Source: Antedon mediterranea (taxonomy: Eukaryota > Echinodermata > Crinoidea > Comatulida > Antedonidae). Taken from it: a stretch of DNA of 64,000 nt. The notes beneath the pieces were generated by a model. The model saw only the letters and a program-made list of their open reading frames with translations. It was not told the origin of the DNA and did no database searches. The DNA is taken from NCBI RefSeq assembly GCF_964355755.1, contig NC_092671.1, forward strand, positions 22,835,070 through 22,899,069, read 5' to 3'. Below are positions 11,534 through 22,077 of this stretch, in pieces. Every line of letters begins with the position of its first letter. Position 1 is the stretch's first letter. Both the position numbers and the translations under genes were made by a program.

Positions 11534-12728
11534 TGAAAATGTACCACGCCTCTATTGCTTACCCAAAGTACACAAACCAAATTGGCCCATCCGACCAATT
11601 GTTGACAGTATTAACACCATTTTCTACGGAGTGTCACGCTACATTAAGGAAATCCTCAAACCCCTAGTAGGCAACTCAAAACATCATGTTGAGAACTCCA
11701 AACAGCTAGCGAAGGAAATTAGGAACATAAACATCCCTCCTAATGAAACACTAATATCATTTGATGTTGTTTCTTTGTACACAAAAACACCAGTAAAAGA
11801 AGCAGTAAAAACCGTAGAACATTGCCTAAAACAGGACAAGCAACTTAACACAAGACCAAAATTAGAAGTGGTTGACATCATTGAGCTATCACTGATTCTC
11901 AACGCCACTTATTTCAGTTTCAAAGGCAAAATATACAAACAAAAGGAAGGTTTAGCGATGGGCAGTCCCATCAGCCCCATCATAGCAAATTTGTTTATGG
12001 AATGGTTAGAGTCGGAGGCGATTGCTACAGCACCAATGGAATTCAAACCCTCCATACGGTATCGCTATGTCGATGACATTCTTGCCAGCATTCCCTTGCA
12101 TGCAGCTACTGATCTAAACACTCACTTAAACAACATTGACACTACCCAAAACATTAAATTCACCACCGAATGCATGTCTAACAACACCATTCCTTTTTTG
12201 GACATTCTTATAACACTACAAAGCAACCGATCATTAACAACTTCAGTCTACAGAAAACCGACACACACAGATCAGTATTTAAATTTCAAGTCAAATCACC
12301 CATTACAACACAAACTCAGTGTTATTAATACGCTTGTGGACAGATGTGAAAACATAGTTTCAACACCTGAAGGACAGAAACAGGAAATGGACCACATCAG
12401 ACCGGCTTTGAAGAAATGCGACTACCCAGATTGGACATTCAAGAAGGTAGAAAAACAACGACTCCAAAAACAGCAACGACAGCTTGATCAAAATCGCAGC
12501 AAAGGTACAACATCTACTAAAGAAAAGTCACGTTGTAATATCGGGATCCCATACACAAAAGGTCTGTCTGAACGCATAAAAAGAGTATTCAACCAACATC
12601 AAATTGACACCTTTTTCATCCCATCTAATAAGATCAGGCAAAACCTCGTTCATCCGAAAGACCGCATCGAAAAAGATCAAGTATGCGGTTGCATCTACAA
12701 ACTACAATGTTTGAACTGTCCACAGTAG
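11487..12728 (+). pseudogene. Penelope-like reverse transcriptase, interrupted
   Basis: 413 codons open, the longest frame in the window. It would copy the element RNA at a nicked target. Visible RT motifs: YCLPKVHKP near residue 23, ISFDVVSLYTKTP near 90 (motif A aspartate), GLAMGSPISPIIANLFME near 155 (motif B), YRYVDDI near 192 (catalytic motif C), IPFLDILITL near 232, and SVYRKPTHTDQY near 252. The C-terminal end CGCIYKLQCLNCPQ is the Cys-rich linker that precedes the GIY-YIG domain in PLEs. Translation stops at a TAG supplied by the first bases of element B. The N-terminal part of the RT is absent and the first residues are encoded by the inverted repeat. Lack of internal stops suggests a relatively young copy. 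Confidence 0.85.
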
Positions 12729-12849
12729 TAGGCCTGTTAAGTGACCCAATCCTTCAAATTGTGATAACATTCTGAAACTTTGCACAGTTATTCATTAGGG
12801 TGTCAAAAATATGAAATGGAAGGGTTGCACAAAATTTGGTCAGGGGAAA

Positions 12850-13620
12850 GCCGCCATTTTGGATTTCAAAATGGCGGACCCAAATTTTTCACTTTTCAGG
12901 TATATCTCTGCTAAATAGGCACCTAGAGTTCTGAATTTAGGTGCAAATTATATGGTAATGGGGTCACCCAACATATTGGTATAACTAACATTTTAATTGC
13001 ATGGCGGCCATTTTGGATTTCAAAATGGCGGACTTCAAATTTTTCACTTTTCAGGTATATCTCTGCTAAATAGGCACCTAGAGTTCTGAATTTAGGTGCA
13101 AATTATATGGTAATGGGGTCACCCAACATATTGGAATAACTAACATTTTAATTCCATGGCGGCCATGTTGGATTTCAAAATGGCGGATTTCAAATTTCCT
13201 TTTTTCAGGTATATCTCTGCTAAAAAGGCACCTAGAGTTCTGATTTTAGGTGCAAATTATATGTTAATGGGGTCACCAAACATATTGGTATAACTAACAT
13301 TTTGATTGCACGGCGGCCATTTTGGATTTCAAAATGGCGGACTTCAAATTTTCACTTTTCAGGTATCTCTGCTAAAAAGGTACAGAGTTCTGATTTTAGG
13401 TGCCAATTATATGGTAATGGGTAACCAAACATATTGGTATTTAACTGACATTTTTATTGCATGGCGGTCATTTTGAATTTCAAAATGGCGAACTCAAAAT
13501 GTTTCAGTGCGGTACCTACAGTTATAATTTTAGGTAGGCCTACAAAGTATAATATAATATTGAGGTCAACAAACATATTAGTATAACGTCATTGATTGCA
13601 TGGCGGCCATTTTTAATGTA
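12850..13620. repeat. Subterminal tandem repeats, left arm of B
   Basis: Five units of about 154 bp. The shared CAAAATGGCG motif starts at 12867, 13021, 13176, 13330 and 13481. Each unit contains a CGCCATTTTG inverted pair, AGGTATATCTCTGCTAAA, CACCTAGAGTTCTGA and GGTGCAAATTATATGG. The outermost-to-inner units become progressively more diverged. Confidence 0.9.
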
Positions 13621-13689
13621 GCTCAACCCGTACTGGCTTTACACTATTTGTTTATGTTCATAATTACATGCATTTAACACGGACACTTA

Positions 13690-14541
13690 TTGTAGGTCAC
13701 ATTTTCCCTGGCAACCACACAGCTCTGTACATCGTAAATCACTCTTTCTGCATTTACAGCATCCAAGATCACAGTCGGTGTGTCCAAAGCGAATTAAAAC
13801 CTTTGTGACATCTGAAAGTTCTCCAAGCAATGAACTCCAAGCTGGACTAAATTTGTTGCCTTCCTTCCTCTATCCCCAGTTCGCTGGGTCCTGTCCAACC
13901 CTGAATGCATCTAGACAGTCGTACCACTTCCTGGCTTCCGTTTCACATGTTCTCTTAATGCCGCAGATGTTGGGGGATATTTTCAATAGTCTTTCTCTTG
14001 TTGTAAAAAGATATCGTATTGCATCATTAAATGTTCTGCAGTAGACATACTTACAACAAACTGTTCTAGATAATCTGTGTCTGTTTCACTAACAAGCCCT
14101 ACAGACAATGACATCCTCTCAAAAACTGGAGTAATACATGGCATCTTTTTCGAAGTCTCGTTAAATGTAGCTTTACCTTTTCCTTAAACAGATGAAGTTC
14201 TATCACAACCGCTAATGGTATGAAAGAACAAGTAAGCGGCTGATGCTTGTGATCCAAGAAAAGAAGCAATCTCGTGTATTGGGATGTACTTCAAGTGCTT
14301 CCCCACTCCAAACTCGATCAGAAGCTTGTGAATGCCAGGTATTCTGTGGAAAGCTGACAACAACATCACTGTGTACAGTCTTGACAATGCGTGGAAAATT
14401 TCAGCGGCAAGTTTAACGTGAACAAACATACGTTCACCTGCCTCTTCTATGTTACATGGCATAGGCGATTGTATATTTACTGGTTTGTTACAGCTCTGTC
14501 TCCCAAAGACCCTACAAACATTCCGTGATTTGTGCCAATGT
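13690..14541 (-). pseudogene. Nuclease-CXC gene fragment, left arm of B
   Basis: Minus-strand relic of the same family as the gene in element A. From high to low coordinate it has FVHVKLAAEIFHA, then PIHEIASFLGSQASAAYLFF, then HTISGCDRTSS (XPG-like GCD motif near 14190). These are followed by a GKGKATFNET-like segment, SAALREHVKR near 13950, and the CXC cysteines near 13690-13790. It is interrupted by stops and frameshifts. The left arm retains a ~270-bp stretch (about 13815-14085) that the right arm has lost. The nuclease role is inferred from family motifs only. Confidence 0.7.
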
Positions 14542-15615
14542 TCTCTACTACTTCAGTTACAATAAATGAAAACAACTCTGATTTGTTGTCATCAAATCTA
14601 AAAAATGTGGTCCAATTGTTGGGCATGCTCCCGCTGGCTTTAACGACCCTCTTTACACCAGAAACGCGGTTTGAACGCGTACCAGACTTTAAACTGTCAT
14701 TTATCTATCGAAAAACAAATCTAGTCGTGTCACTGATCGAAGTTGACACAAATCACGGAATGTTTGTAGGATCTCTAGGAGACAGAGCTGCAACAAACCA
14801 GTCTGTAAATATACAACTGCTGATGCCATGTAACATAGAGGCAGATGAATGTATGTTTGTTCATGTTAAACATGCCGCTGAAATTTTTCCGCGCATTCTT
14901 GTCAAGACTGTAGACAGTGATGTTATTGTTATTGCATTGTCAGCTTTCCACAGAATACCTAGGATCCACGAGCTTTGGATCGAGTTTGGAGTGGGGAAGC
15001 ACATCCCAATACACGAGATTGTTTCTTCTCTTGGACCACAAGCATCAGCCGCTTACTTGTTCTTTCATTCCTTTAGCGGTTGTGATACAACTTCATCCTT
15101 TCAAGGAAAAGGTAAAGCTACATTTAACCCGACTTGGAAAAAGATGCCATGAATGACTTCAGTTTTCGATAGGATGTCATTGTCTGTAAGGTAAAGTGTC
15201 GAGACCTAAGCTAATGATAATGGCCGTGGTGCCATCTCCATTTCTTTAGCGTTTGAGCCAGACTCCACTAAGTGTGTATGTTTGTGGGGGTACGCCACTC
15301 CTCCTGCACAAACGAGTCTGATTTACGTTCCCAGTACCTTTTTCTATCATCCGGGTGAGGAGGAACAATGTGGATAAAGAATCTTGCTTAAGGACTCAAC
15401 ACTGCAGTGACCGACCGGGCTTGAACCAGCAACCTCTTGATTGCAAGTCCAATGCTCTAACCACTGCGCCACAGTGCTCCACATCTCAGATGTCACAAAG
15501 GTTTTAATTCGCTGTGGACACACCGACTGTGATCTTGGACGCTGTAAATGCAGAAAGAGTGATTTACGATATACAGAGCTGTGTGGTTGCCAGGGAAAAT
15601 GTGACCTACAATAAG
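14532..15615 (+). pseudogene. Nuclease-CXC gene fragment, right arm of B
   Basis: A 206-codon frame (14532-15152) contains TPETRFERVPDFKLSF, VSLIEVDTNHGMFVG, EADECMFVHVKHAAE, VDSDVIVIALSAFHR (paired acidic residues) and FHSFSGCDTTSSFQGKGKAT (XPG/FEN1-like GCD and GKG). It ends shortly afterwards. After a SINE insertion, the last piece (about 15505-15610) encodes CGHTDCDLGRCKCRKSDL then CGCQGKCD, a CXC-type cysteine array followed by a stop. Inverted relative to the left-arm copy. The gene is truncated at the 5' side and disrupted. Confidence 0.75.
15191..15481 (-). mobile_element. tRNA-derived SINE in the right arm of B
   Basis: On the minus strand the head reads GGAGCACTGTGGCGCAGTGG then TTAGAGC (A box) and GGTTCAAGCCC (B box), the RNA polymerase III promoter arrangement. 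A ~200-bp tRNA-unrelated body follows. It replaces a ~270-bp stretch still present in the left arm, so its insertion was accompanied by a deletion or gene-conversion event. Confidence 0.8.
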
Positions 15616-15689
15616 TGTCCATGTTAAATGCATGTAACTATAAACATAAACAAATAGTGTAAAGCCAGTACAGTTTGAGCTACGTTCAA

Positions 15690-16300
15690 AATGGCCGGCG
15701 GCGGCAATGCAATCAAAGAAGTTACCCATTACCATATCATTTGCACCTAAAATCAGAACTCTAGGTGCCTCTTTAGCAGAGATATACCTGAAAAGTGAAA
15801 ATTTGAAGTCCGCCATTTTAAAATCCAACATGGCCGCCATGCAATCAAAATGTTAGTTATACCAATATGTTTGGTGACCCCACTACCATTATAATTTGCA
15901 CCTAAAATCAGAACTCTAGGTGCCTTTTTAGCAGAGATATACCTGAAAAGTGAAAATTTGGGGTCCGCCATTTTGAAATCAAACATGGCCGCCATGCAAT
16001 CAAAATGTTAGTTATACCAATATGTTTGGTGACCCCACTACCATATAATTTGCACCTAAAATCAGAACTCTAGGTGCCTTTTTAGCAGAGATATACCTGA
16101 AAAGTGAAAATTTGGGGTCCGCCATTTTGAAATCAAACATGGCCGCCATGCAATCAAAATGTTAGTTATACCAATATGTTTGGTGACCCCACTACCATAT
16201 AATTTGCACCTAAAATCAGAACTCTAGGTGCCTTTTTAGCAGAGATATACCTGAAAAGTGAAAATTTGGGGTCCGCCATTTTGAAATCCAAAATGGCGGC
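15690..16300. repeat. Subterminal tandem repeats, right arm of B
   Basis: Four units of about 150 bp, the reverse complement of the left-arm array. The last three are almost identical to each other, more homogeneous than the left-arm units. Confidence 0.9.
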
Positions 16301-16436
16301 TTTCCCCTGACCAAATTTTGTGCAACCCTTCCATTTCATGTTTTTGACACCCTAATGAATAACTGTGCAAAGTTTCAAAATATTATCACAATTTGAAGGA
16401 TTTGCCTAAAATATGCATCTTAACATGCCTACTACA

Positions 16437-16826
16437 GGGGAAACAGGGAGGGCTTTAAAAACACGCATAAAAGAACATCGCACAGACACAGAAAACAACA
16501 CGGGAGGGATTTTAACCAGGGCTCAAAGATCGTCTACATCATCAATCATACATAAATCTGCAATAACAGATCATGCACTACAACACAATCACCTCATTGA
16601 TTGGAACGCTGCTATCCTTGAGAAAGAATGCAACACTCAAAAAAGGCAAATAAAAGAGTCGATCAACATCAGAAAATATGGAAAAATCATGAACAGAGAT
16701 GAAGGAGCCCACGAATTGTCACACATTTATGATCAACTATTGGAGAAGGGGGCACGTCCTTTTGGACCTATTGGTGGCGCTATACCAACTCATCGTCGTC
16801 ATGGGATTAACAACGCTAGACGATGA
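16437..16826 (+). pseudogene. Penelope-like GIY-YIG endonuclease fragment
   Basis: Continuation of the PLE protein beyond element B: TGETGRALKTRIKEHR (the end of the GIY-YIG core with its arginine), then HALQHNHLIDWNAAILEKE and KRQIKESINIRK (conserved His/Glu region), and a C-terminus LLEKGARPFG that runs into the inverted repeat. The first, YIG-containing, residues were lost or altered at the element B site, so the domain cannot be translated in continuity with the RT. Confidence 0.8.
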
Positions 16827-16920
16827 AACGCCAGTTGAGAATGAAACCTGATAGGTTTCGAAACGTACTGTAAGTTCGCTTATACTATTTTTGGTTGTTC
16901 AAAAAGAAATTTTATGTAAT
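16756..16920 (-). repeat. Right inverted terminal repeat of the PLE
   Basis: Inverted partner of 11369-11533. It overlaps the end of the endonuclease coding sequence, so the left repeat is in effect an inverted copy of the element's 3' end. Confidence 0.85.
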
Positions 16921-17262
16921 ATTTTAATATGATTCCTAAAATCATTCGACAATCTGAAAATGTTATTTCCTTTAAACGTGAACTTTAACTCCAGTTAATA
17001 TTGTTCGTACTATGTATATATATATATATATATTTTTTTTATCTGTCAACGATTTTAACTTTTATATGAATTTTATATAATCATTGTAAATTTTTAAGCC
17101 TTTAATATATTTTATGTCATTTGAATATTTAATATTTTATGTGTTGTACTGTATGTTTGTTCTATCGAGGGCCCTGAATGATCAGTTCTATTTGGAACTG
17201 GATAGGCTACCCTCAGTAAATATTGTAATAAATAAATAAAAATAAATAAACAAACACGAAAC
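16921..17262 (+). mobile_element. Non-LTR retrotransposon 3' end fragment
   Basis: AT-rich stretch with a (TA)n run at 17016-17034. It ends GGCTACCCTCAGTAAAT followed by AATAAATAAATA-type tandem tail, the usual 3' end of CR1/Jockey-like elements. No ORF remains. Confidence 0.5.
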
Positions 17263-17547
17263 AACATTAGTTAATACTCTGTGTCTTTATTCTTATTTTG
17301 TCTCAATATCCATTGTAATATTGTATCCCCTGTCCTCTACATCTACTGCCCTCTAGCGTTTACTATAATTATGGTTTGTCACAATACTACAGTTGATCCC
17401 CATAATTTTTTTAACTTATTATGTAAGCAGGTATGTTGTAGATATGAATTCATGCAGAATTTTAACCTCACGGATGTTGTGAATCAATGATGGTTTCTTC
17501 ATCATTTACTCCATATCAACATTTTAAAACTTCATTACCGCCACATT
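17263..17547. repeat. Helitron-derived scrap
   Basis: 17392-17460 resembles the family-2 Helitron interior (CCCCATAATTTTTTTAACTT, then TTGTAGATATGAATTCATG, compare 30550-30610). The remainder is anonymous AT-rich sequence. Confidence 0.4.
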
Positions 17548-17995
17548 GTGTTGCGTTTTGCTAGTTCACAAAATATAAACTTTCCGATGTTTATTCAACA
17601 ACAAACCGTTGTATGGAATGATAAACCCGAGAAGAAGAATCCGAATCAGTGCCGACAAACATCTCAATCTTTTGCCACCAAAGTGAACAAGCCCTGTACG
17701 TATTGCAAGGACCATTATATAGATGACTGTGAAGACATGACTGAAAGCAGTATTTGTCTGAACATAATTTGTTTTGGGTGTGGTATGACTATGAACATTG
17801 AGCATACCAATGTCCTGAGACTATAACATGTAAACATTGTTTGTATATTTTCAAATGAAAAAGGTGCTGCTAATAAGTCTTTATGCATTTCAGTTTCAAG
17901 TAAATCAACAAATACTTCCATGATAGTTCCTGTGTGGTTTTGAAGTTCTCGATGCCCGCATAATGAAATGCTATTTTTGATAGATTTTGATTGAT
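17548..17995 (+). pseudogene. BEL/Pao gag-protease fragment
   Basis: 92-codon frame with NKPCTYCKDHYIDDCEDMT followed by ICFGCGMTMNIEH, a zinc-knuckle pair in the arrangement of BEL/Pao gag. Downstream, in shifted frames, comes SVSSKSTNTSMIVPVW then NEMLFLIDFD, matching the region just before the aspartic protease active site in this clade. The fragment stops at a Helitron 5' end near 17995, before the expected catalytic motif. It is broken by at least two stops. Confidence 0.65.
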
Positions 17996-18404
17996 TATCC
18001 GCAAAGAATATGCAGGATAACCCTTGTGATTGTCAAAGACCATCATCTTTTTTTTTTTTCGTTTTCTGTAATTTTTGTGTCTTGTGTATCTCTAAAACTT
18101 GCAAACATAACATTTCTTTAACTTTCTCAACATATCGTAATTCATGTGTAGTTGAGCAGCAACATTTTCATGATGTTTACAATTGCGCAACATGACTTAT
18201 TCACGATTTTATGAATTTCAAGTTTTTAACATAGGTAAAAAACGAAATAACAATTTAACACTGAACACTGAAAGTTACGCGTGTTTGAAAATTGAAAGTC
18301 AATTGCTAATCAACTTTCTACGCGTTATTTAGCATATACAAATTTAACGCTATGTGCGCATGTTGCGTTAAAACATATTTTTTCCGTGTGATTTATTTTT
18401 TTCA

Positions 18405-19668
18405 GTAGTTAGGTTGTTAACATAATGTAATAACATGTCTGATGACTCTCCCTAGCAAGTGAATAAAGATGGTGGATATACGGTGGATAATTTTTGCTAT
18501 AGCATGAAAATAAAAATTTGAAGTTGAATAAAAATACCAGAAATGTAAAATTCAAGTTATATTACCTATCATCTGATAACATTTTTTACCACACTGTTTA
18601 TTATTCATAGCTTTTTAAAATGCCTCTCTATTTACAAAATGTGTGTACAAAAGAATAGAGATTTTACTGTGTAATCTACTGTATCAATAAGCACTGATAA
18701 GTGCTTATTTTCAACAAGCTCCTGTAACACAAATAAAATCCCAAAAATTATGAAACATAAGCCCCTTTCTCACAGAGTTGTGTGCCAGGAATATTGCGGG
18801 AATATACCATTACCATGCCGGTATGGTTTTCTGTGAGAACGGGTCGTCTTGGCATCATGCCGGCACCATGCCGGCATCGACATGACCTGCTTCAGACCTA
18901 GTAATATTCTAGGGATATTCCCCGCAATGCCAGACGGGCATTCTGTGAGAACGTATCGCCGTTATATTCCGGGGTTCCCCGTCGAGGCTTTGACACCTTG
19001 CGCGGTCAAGTGTATCACTTTGGCGCCTATTCAATTCAATTAACAATAATAATGTCGAACTGGAGGGATAATGAGATAAGAGAGCTGCTTAAAATAAGGG
19101 GACAAGAAGAAATTTGTAGCATAATCTATAGGCCGCTAGGCTAGGCCATTAGCTCTTTGTTTGTTGGTGCCTGACCTTTCGTCGCCTTCTTGTAAATTGT
19201 AGGCCTACAGCCTTCTAAGGTGTTTTACAGATTGCAGATGACGGCAAATTAATTGCTTTACCTGTATAATATATGCACAATATACTGTACATAGCATGTA
19301 TTGCATAAATATGCTATATAAAGGAAGATAATAATCTGTAACTTGACATTCGCCGCCATATCATCGCTAGACAAAAATAATAACAATAAAGGACGCCCTC
19401 AATAATTATTTTGTCAGAGACTTTTTATTGGCCGAATATGCCCGACTCCTTTCTCACAGAAAGCCGGTATATACCGGTTATATTTCCGGCACGATAGTCC
19501 GATGAGAATGGGTATATGCCGGTAACGATACCGGCACGACGCCAGCACTGTACCGGTATATTGCAGGCACATCTGTGAGAAAGGGGATATAGGGGAAACT
19601 ATAGATCAATAATTATTGGAATGTATGCTCAATAGAAATTTTTTGCCCGCACCTGACCTTTAAAATCA
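18405..19668. mobile_element. Unclassified insertion in Helitron unit 1, second copy at 52.7 kb
   Basis: Sequence from about TAGTTAGGTTGTTAACATAA to TTTTTTGCCCGCACCTGACC is absent from other Helitron copies. It is present, inverted, at 52745-53190. The 52.7 kb copy lacks the 829-bp MITE at 18760-19588, so it records the earlier state. No coding sequence; superfamily unknown. Confidence 0.6.
18760..19588. mobile_element. 829-bp MITE with AGCCCCTTTCTCACAGA termini
   Basis: Inverted ends AGCCCCTTTCTCACAGA and TCTGTGAGAAAGGGGAT. A 3-bp ATA duplication lies at 18757-18759 and 19589-19591. The paralogue at about 52810-52835 reads, on the opposite strand, GAAACATAGGGGAAAC without the element, an empty site. 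The GC-richer ends contain repeated CCGGTAT/GCCGGCA motifs. No transposase. Termini and 3-bp duplication leave PIF/Harbinger-like or another superfamily open. Confidence 0.8.
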
Positions 19669-20571
19669 CATCGAATTGGACAATTTTCGCACGTTTTTTA
19701 TGAAAATGTTCAAAAATTCGTCAAAATTATACTAACAGTCATCGTTTCTAAACTAAATGGTGAACGTATTCGGGAAGATGATGAGTAGTAATTATCGGAT
19801 CATGTATCAATATGGCTAACCAGACATTGTGGTGTCATCGTATGGCCACCCGAATATAAAATATAGGATTTTTGTCTCTTTCATCATAGAGCGCATCTCC
19901 ACTTATTCATTTACCCCAAGATTTTGATATTATCTAGGTCAATCAATTATCTTTCCCATGATTTACCATTTTTAAAATGTTGAAAACGTCATGTTCAAAA
20001 GCATGAATAACTTGGGTCACTTATTTTCATCATTACAGTAAATTTCAATATGTTATAGCTCCTTTAGAATAAAAAATGATACTCATGACTAAAACATTTT
20101 CTGGAAGCTGTTAGATACGAATTCATGTGCAAAATATGCGCATCGGATGTTGCGACGTCATCATATGGCCAGTCGTATTTTCATATTTTGCGTCATAGTT
20201 CATTACATTTAAAATAGAGCGCATCATATTCTACATACACAAATTTCCTCGATACATTCATATGCTGTTGCTCAGAAAATTTCCTTCCAAAATTTCTATC
20301 TACATACGTGTTTCATTTTGATGACGTCATCATGTTAATTTGGAATAAAAAGAGGGTCCCGTTATTTTCACCTATTCTGCACTGTATGTAGTATGTATAC
20401 ATTAGTGTATACTGTATATATACTTAGACACAAAATAGAGAGGGCACACTAACATTTAATTTTCTTCAGGCATAATCGTTTTTCTGTGAACAATATTCTA
20501 TCGTATGATGTGCACGTGTCGTTTGCACAGCGGATAACCTAACTCGTCCATAGTGACAAGTTCAAATCTAG

Positions 20572-20738
20572 TACTTGATTTATTTCCGACAGCATTGCTA
20601 AAAACTGAAGATGGAAATAGAACCAATCTACTCTTGTCAACTATGCATAGCAAATCATCCGTGTCTGTTGTGTCACAAGTTTTGCCATATGGAAGTTGTC
20701 AGCTTTGACTGAAAGAATGTGAGATTGTTATCTTTAAT
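20572..20738 (+). other. Unique spacer with a small Cys/His-rich frame
   Basis: This 167-bp stretch lies between the CTAG of one Helitron and the start of the next module, and is not repeated elsewhere in the window. An ATG at 20611 opens a 33-codon frame ending in TGA at 20710-20712, containing SCQLCIANHPCLLCHKFCHM: six Cys and three His in 20 residues. It could be a captured exon fragment, pre-insertion genomic DNA, or chance. No family is recognised. Confidence 0.3.
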
Positions 20739-22077
20739 TAGGTGATCATTTAGAATAAAATAATCACCTATTGTTATTGTATGAAATCTTTATTGGTTAT
20801 CCGCACTTGGCGGATAACCCCTTGTTATTGTCAGGATCTTTTTTTTTTTTGGTTATCCGCAACTTTCCTTTTGTGATTGTACGAAATCATCATCAACATA
20901 AACTTTTTATTAGTTATCCGCATTCAGCGGATAACTCCTTGTAACTGTCCTGTTTCATCATCTTTTTAGTTATCCGCATTGAGCGGATAACTCCTTGTAA
21001 CTGTCCTGTTACTTTTTTTTTTCTTTCCTTCTCCCCCATTTTTGTGTCTCACGTATCTCAAAAACTTGTAAACATAACATGTTATAACTTTGTCAGCATG
21101 AGGGCATTCACGTGAAGTTGTGCACCTCCTATTTTTGAATGATGTCAGAGTTGCGCAACATGACTTACGCGCGATTTTATGAATTTCACATATTTAACAT
21201 AGGTCAAAAACCAAATAACATTTTAAATTGAAACTTTGCAAAAGTTTAATTTATATCATGAGCTAACTTTTTGTTGAAAAAAAAATGCGTGTTTCACAAA
21301 AAGTTACGCGCGTACGCGCATTTAAAATTTCAAAATGCGCAAAATTAATTTCTAATCAACTTTCTACGTGTTTCATGTCATTTTGAGCATGTCAAAAATT
21401 CCCAGGCGCGCGCAAATTTTTACGCGCACGGAGCACACGTACCGTTAAAAACAGATTATTTTCGCGTGATTTATGTTTTTTCAGCCTTTTCTAGTAATTT
21501 TACCAACTTTTAAACAATTTCGACTTCAAATTACGTCATACGGGCACGTCGAATTGGATAATTTATGTGCGTTTTTTATGAAAAAGTTCTAAAATTTATC
21601 AAAATTTTTATCAAAATTTTTTTGACGTCATCATGCCTAAAAATTTTGCAAATCGGATGCTGTGACGTCATCATATGGCCAGTTAAATAAAAAAAGTCGT
21701 ATTTCCATATTTTGCGTCATAGTTCATTACATTTAAAAGAGCGCGCATTAATATTTTACGTATTAAAATTTCTTCTACACGTTAATATGTTGTTGCTGAG
21801 ATAATTTCCTTCCGAAATTGCTATATTAGTGTTTCATTTTGATACCGTCACCATGTTAAAAATTGGAATAAATGACGGGACCCGTAATTTCGCCTATCCT
21901 ACACTGTATTAATATGTATACAGATTATACTATGTATACTGTAAATAGTATATGACACAAAATATACAGCATTTAGCACTAACAACATATGTGTTTGTTT
22001 GTGTCCAATGTATGACGTGCACGTGGCGTTTATCGTGCGGATAACTAACTCGTCAAAGTGACGAGTTTCATGTCTAG
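20739..22077 (+). mobile_element. Helitron unit 2 with stacked 5' hairpin modules
   Basis: Opens with a palindrome around GGTGATCATTT, then several successive short modules, each bearing GTTATCCGC...GCGGATAAC (20795-20818, a half-copy near 20850, 20918-20937, 20968-20989). The body follows, then the 3' hairpin ACTCGTCAAAGTGACGAGT and CTAG at 22074-22077. Non-coding. Confidence 0.75.

Larger units (their letters stand above)
12726..16434. mobile_element. Foldback DNA transposon B, related to element A
   Basis: Starts TAGTAGGC and ends GCCTACTA. It is flanked by CAG on both sides (12723-12725 and 16435-16437), a 3-bp duplication as for element A. The exact pre-insertion sequence is not certain, because the PLE frame is off by one across the site. 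The 3709 bp form one large inverted repeat: the arms are about 12726-14545 and 14735-16434 around a ~190-bp unique centre. Each arm contains an outer tandem array of ~154-bp units and an inner inverted copy of an XPG-like/CXC gene fragment. The right arm also carries a SINE. Confidence 0.85.
11369..16920 (+). mobile_element. Penelope-like element with inverted terminal repeats, split by element B
   Basis: 165-bp near-identical inverted repeats (11369-11533 and 16756-16920) bound a reverse transcriptase fragment and a GIY-YIG endonuclease fragment. This is the PLE domain order. Terminal repeats in direct or inverted orientation are known for PLEs. The RT lacks its N-terminus and starts inside the left repeat, so the copy is 5'-truncated. 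Element B separates the RT from the endonuclease. Confidence 0.8.
17994..20571 (+). mobile_element. Helitron unit 1, carrying a secondary insertion
   Basis: Begins with a degenerate TTATCCGCA...GGATAACC hairpin. It ends with a degenerate hairpin (ACTCGTCCATAGTGACAAGT) and CTAG at 20568-20571. The 3' hairpin, short spacer and CTAG are the hallmarks of Helitron 3' termini. No Rep/helicase is present, so it is non-autonomous. Its interior is interrupted at about 18405-19668. Confidence 0.7.

Noticed and set aside
17016-17034. (TA)n run as a regulatory element
   Set aside because: Simple microsatellite within a non-LTR 3' UTR-like region; no supporting context.
20795-20989. CRISPR-like regular hairpins
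   Set aside because: Palindromic modules are few, unequal in spacing and part of Helitron 5' ends in a eukaryotic genome; no cas genes and no uniform spacers.
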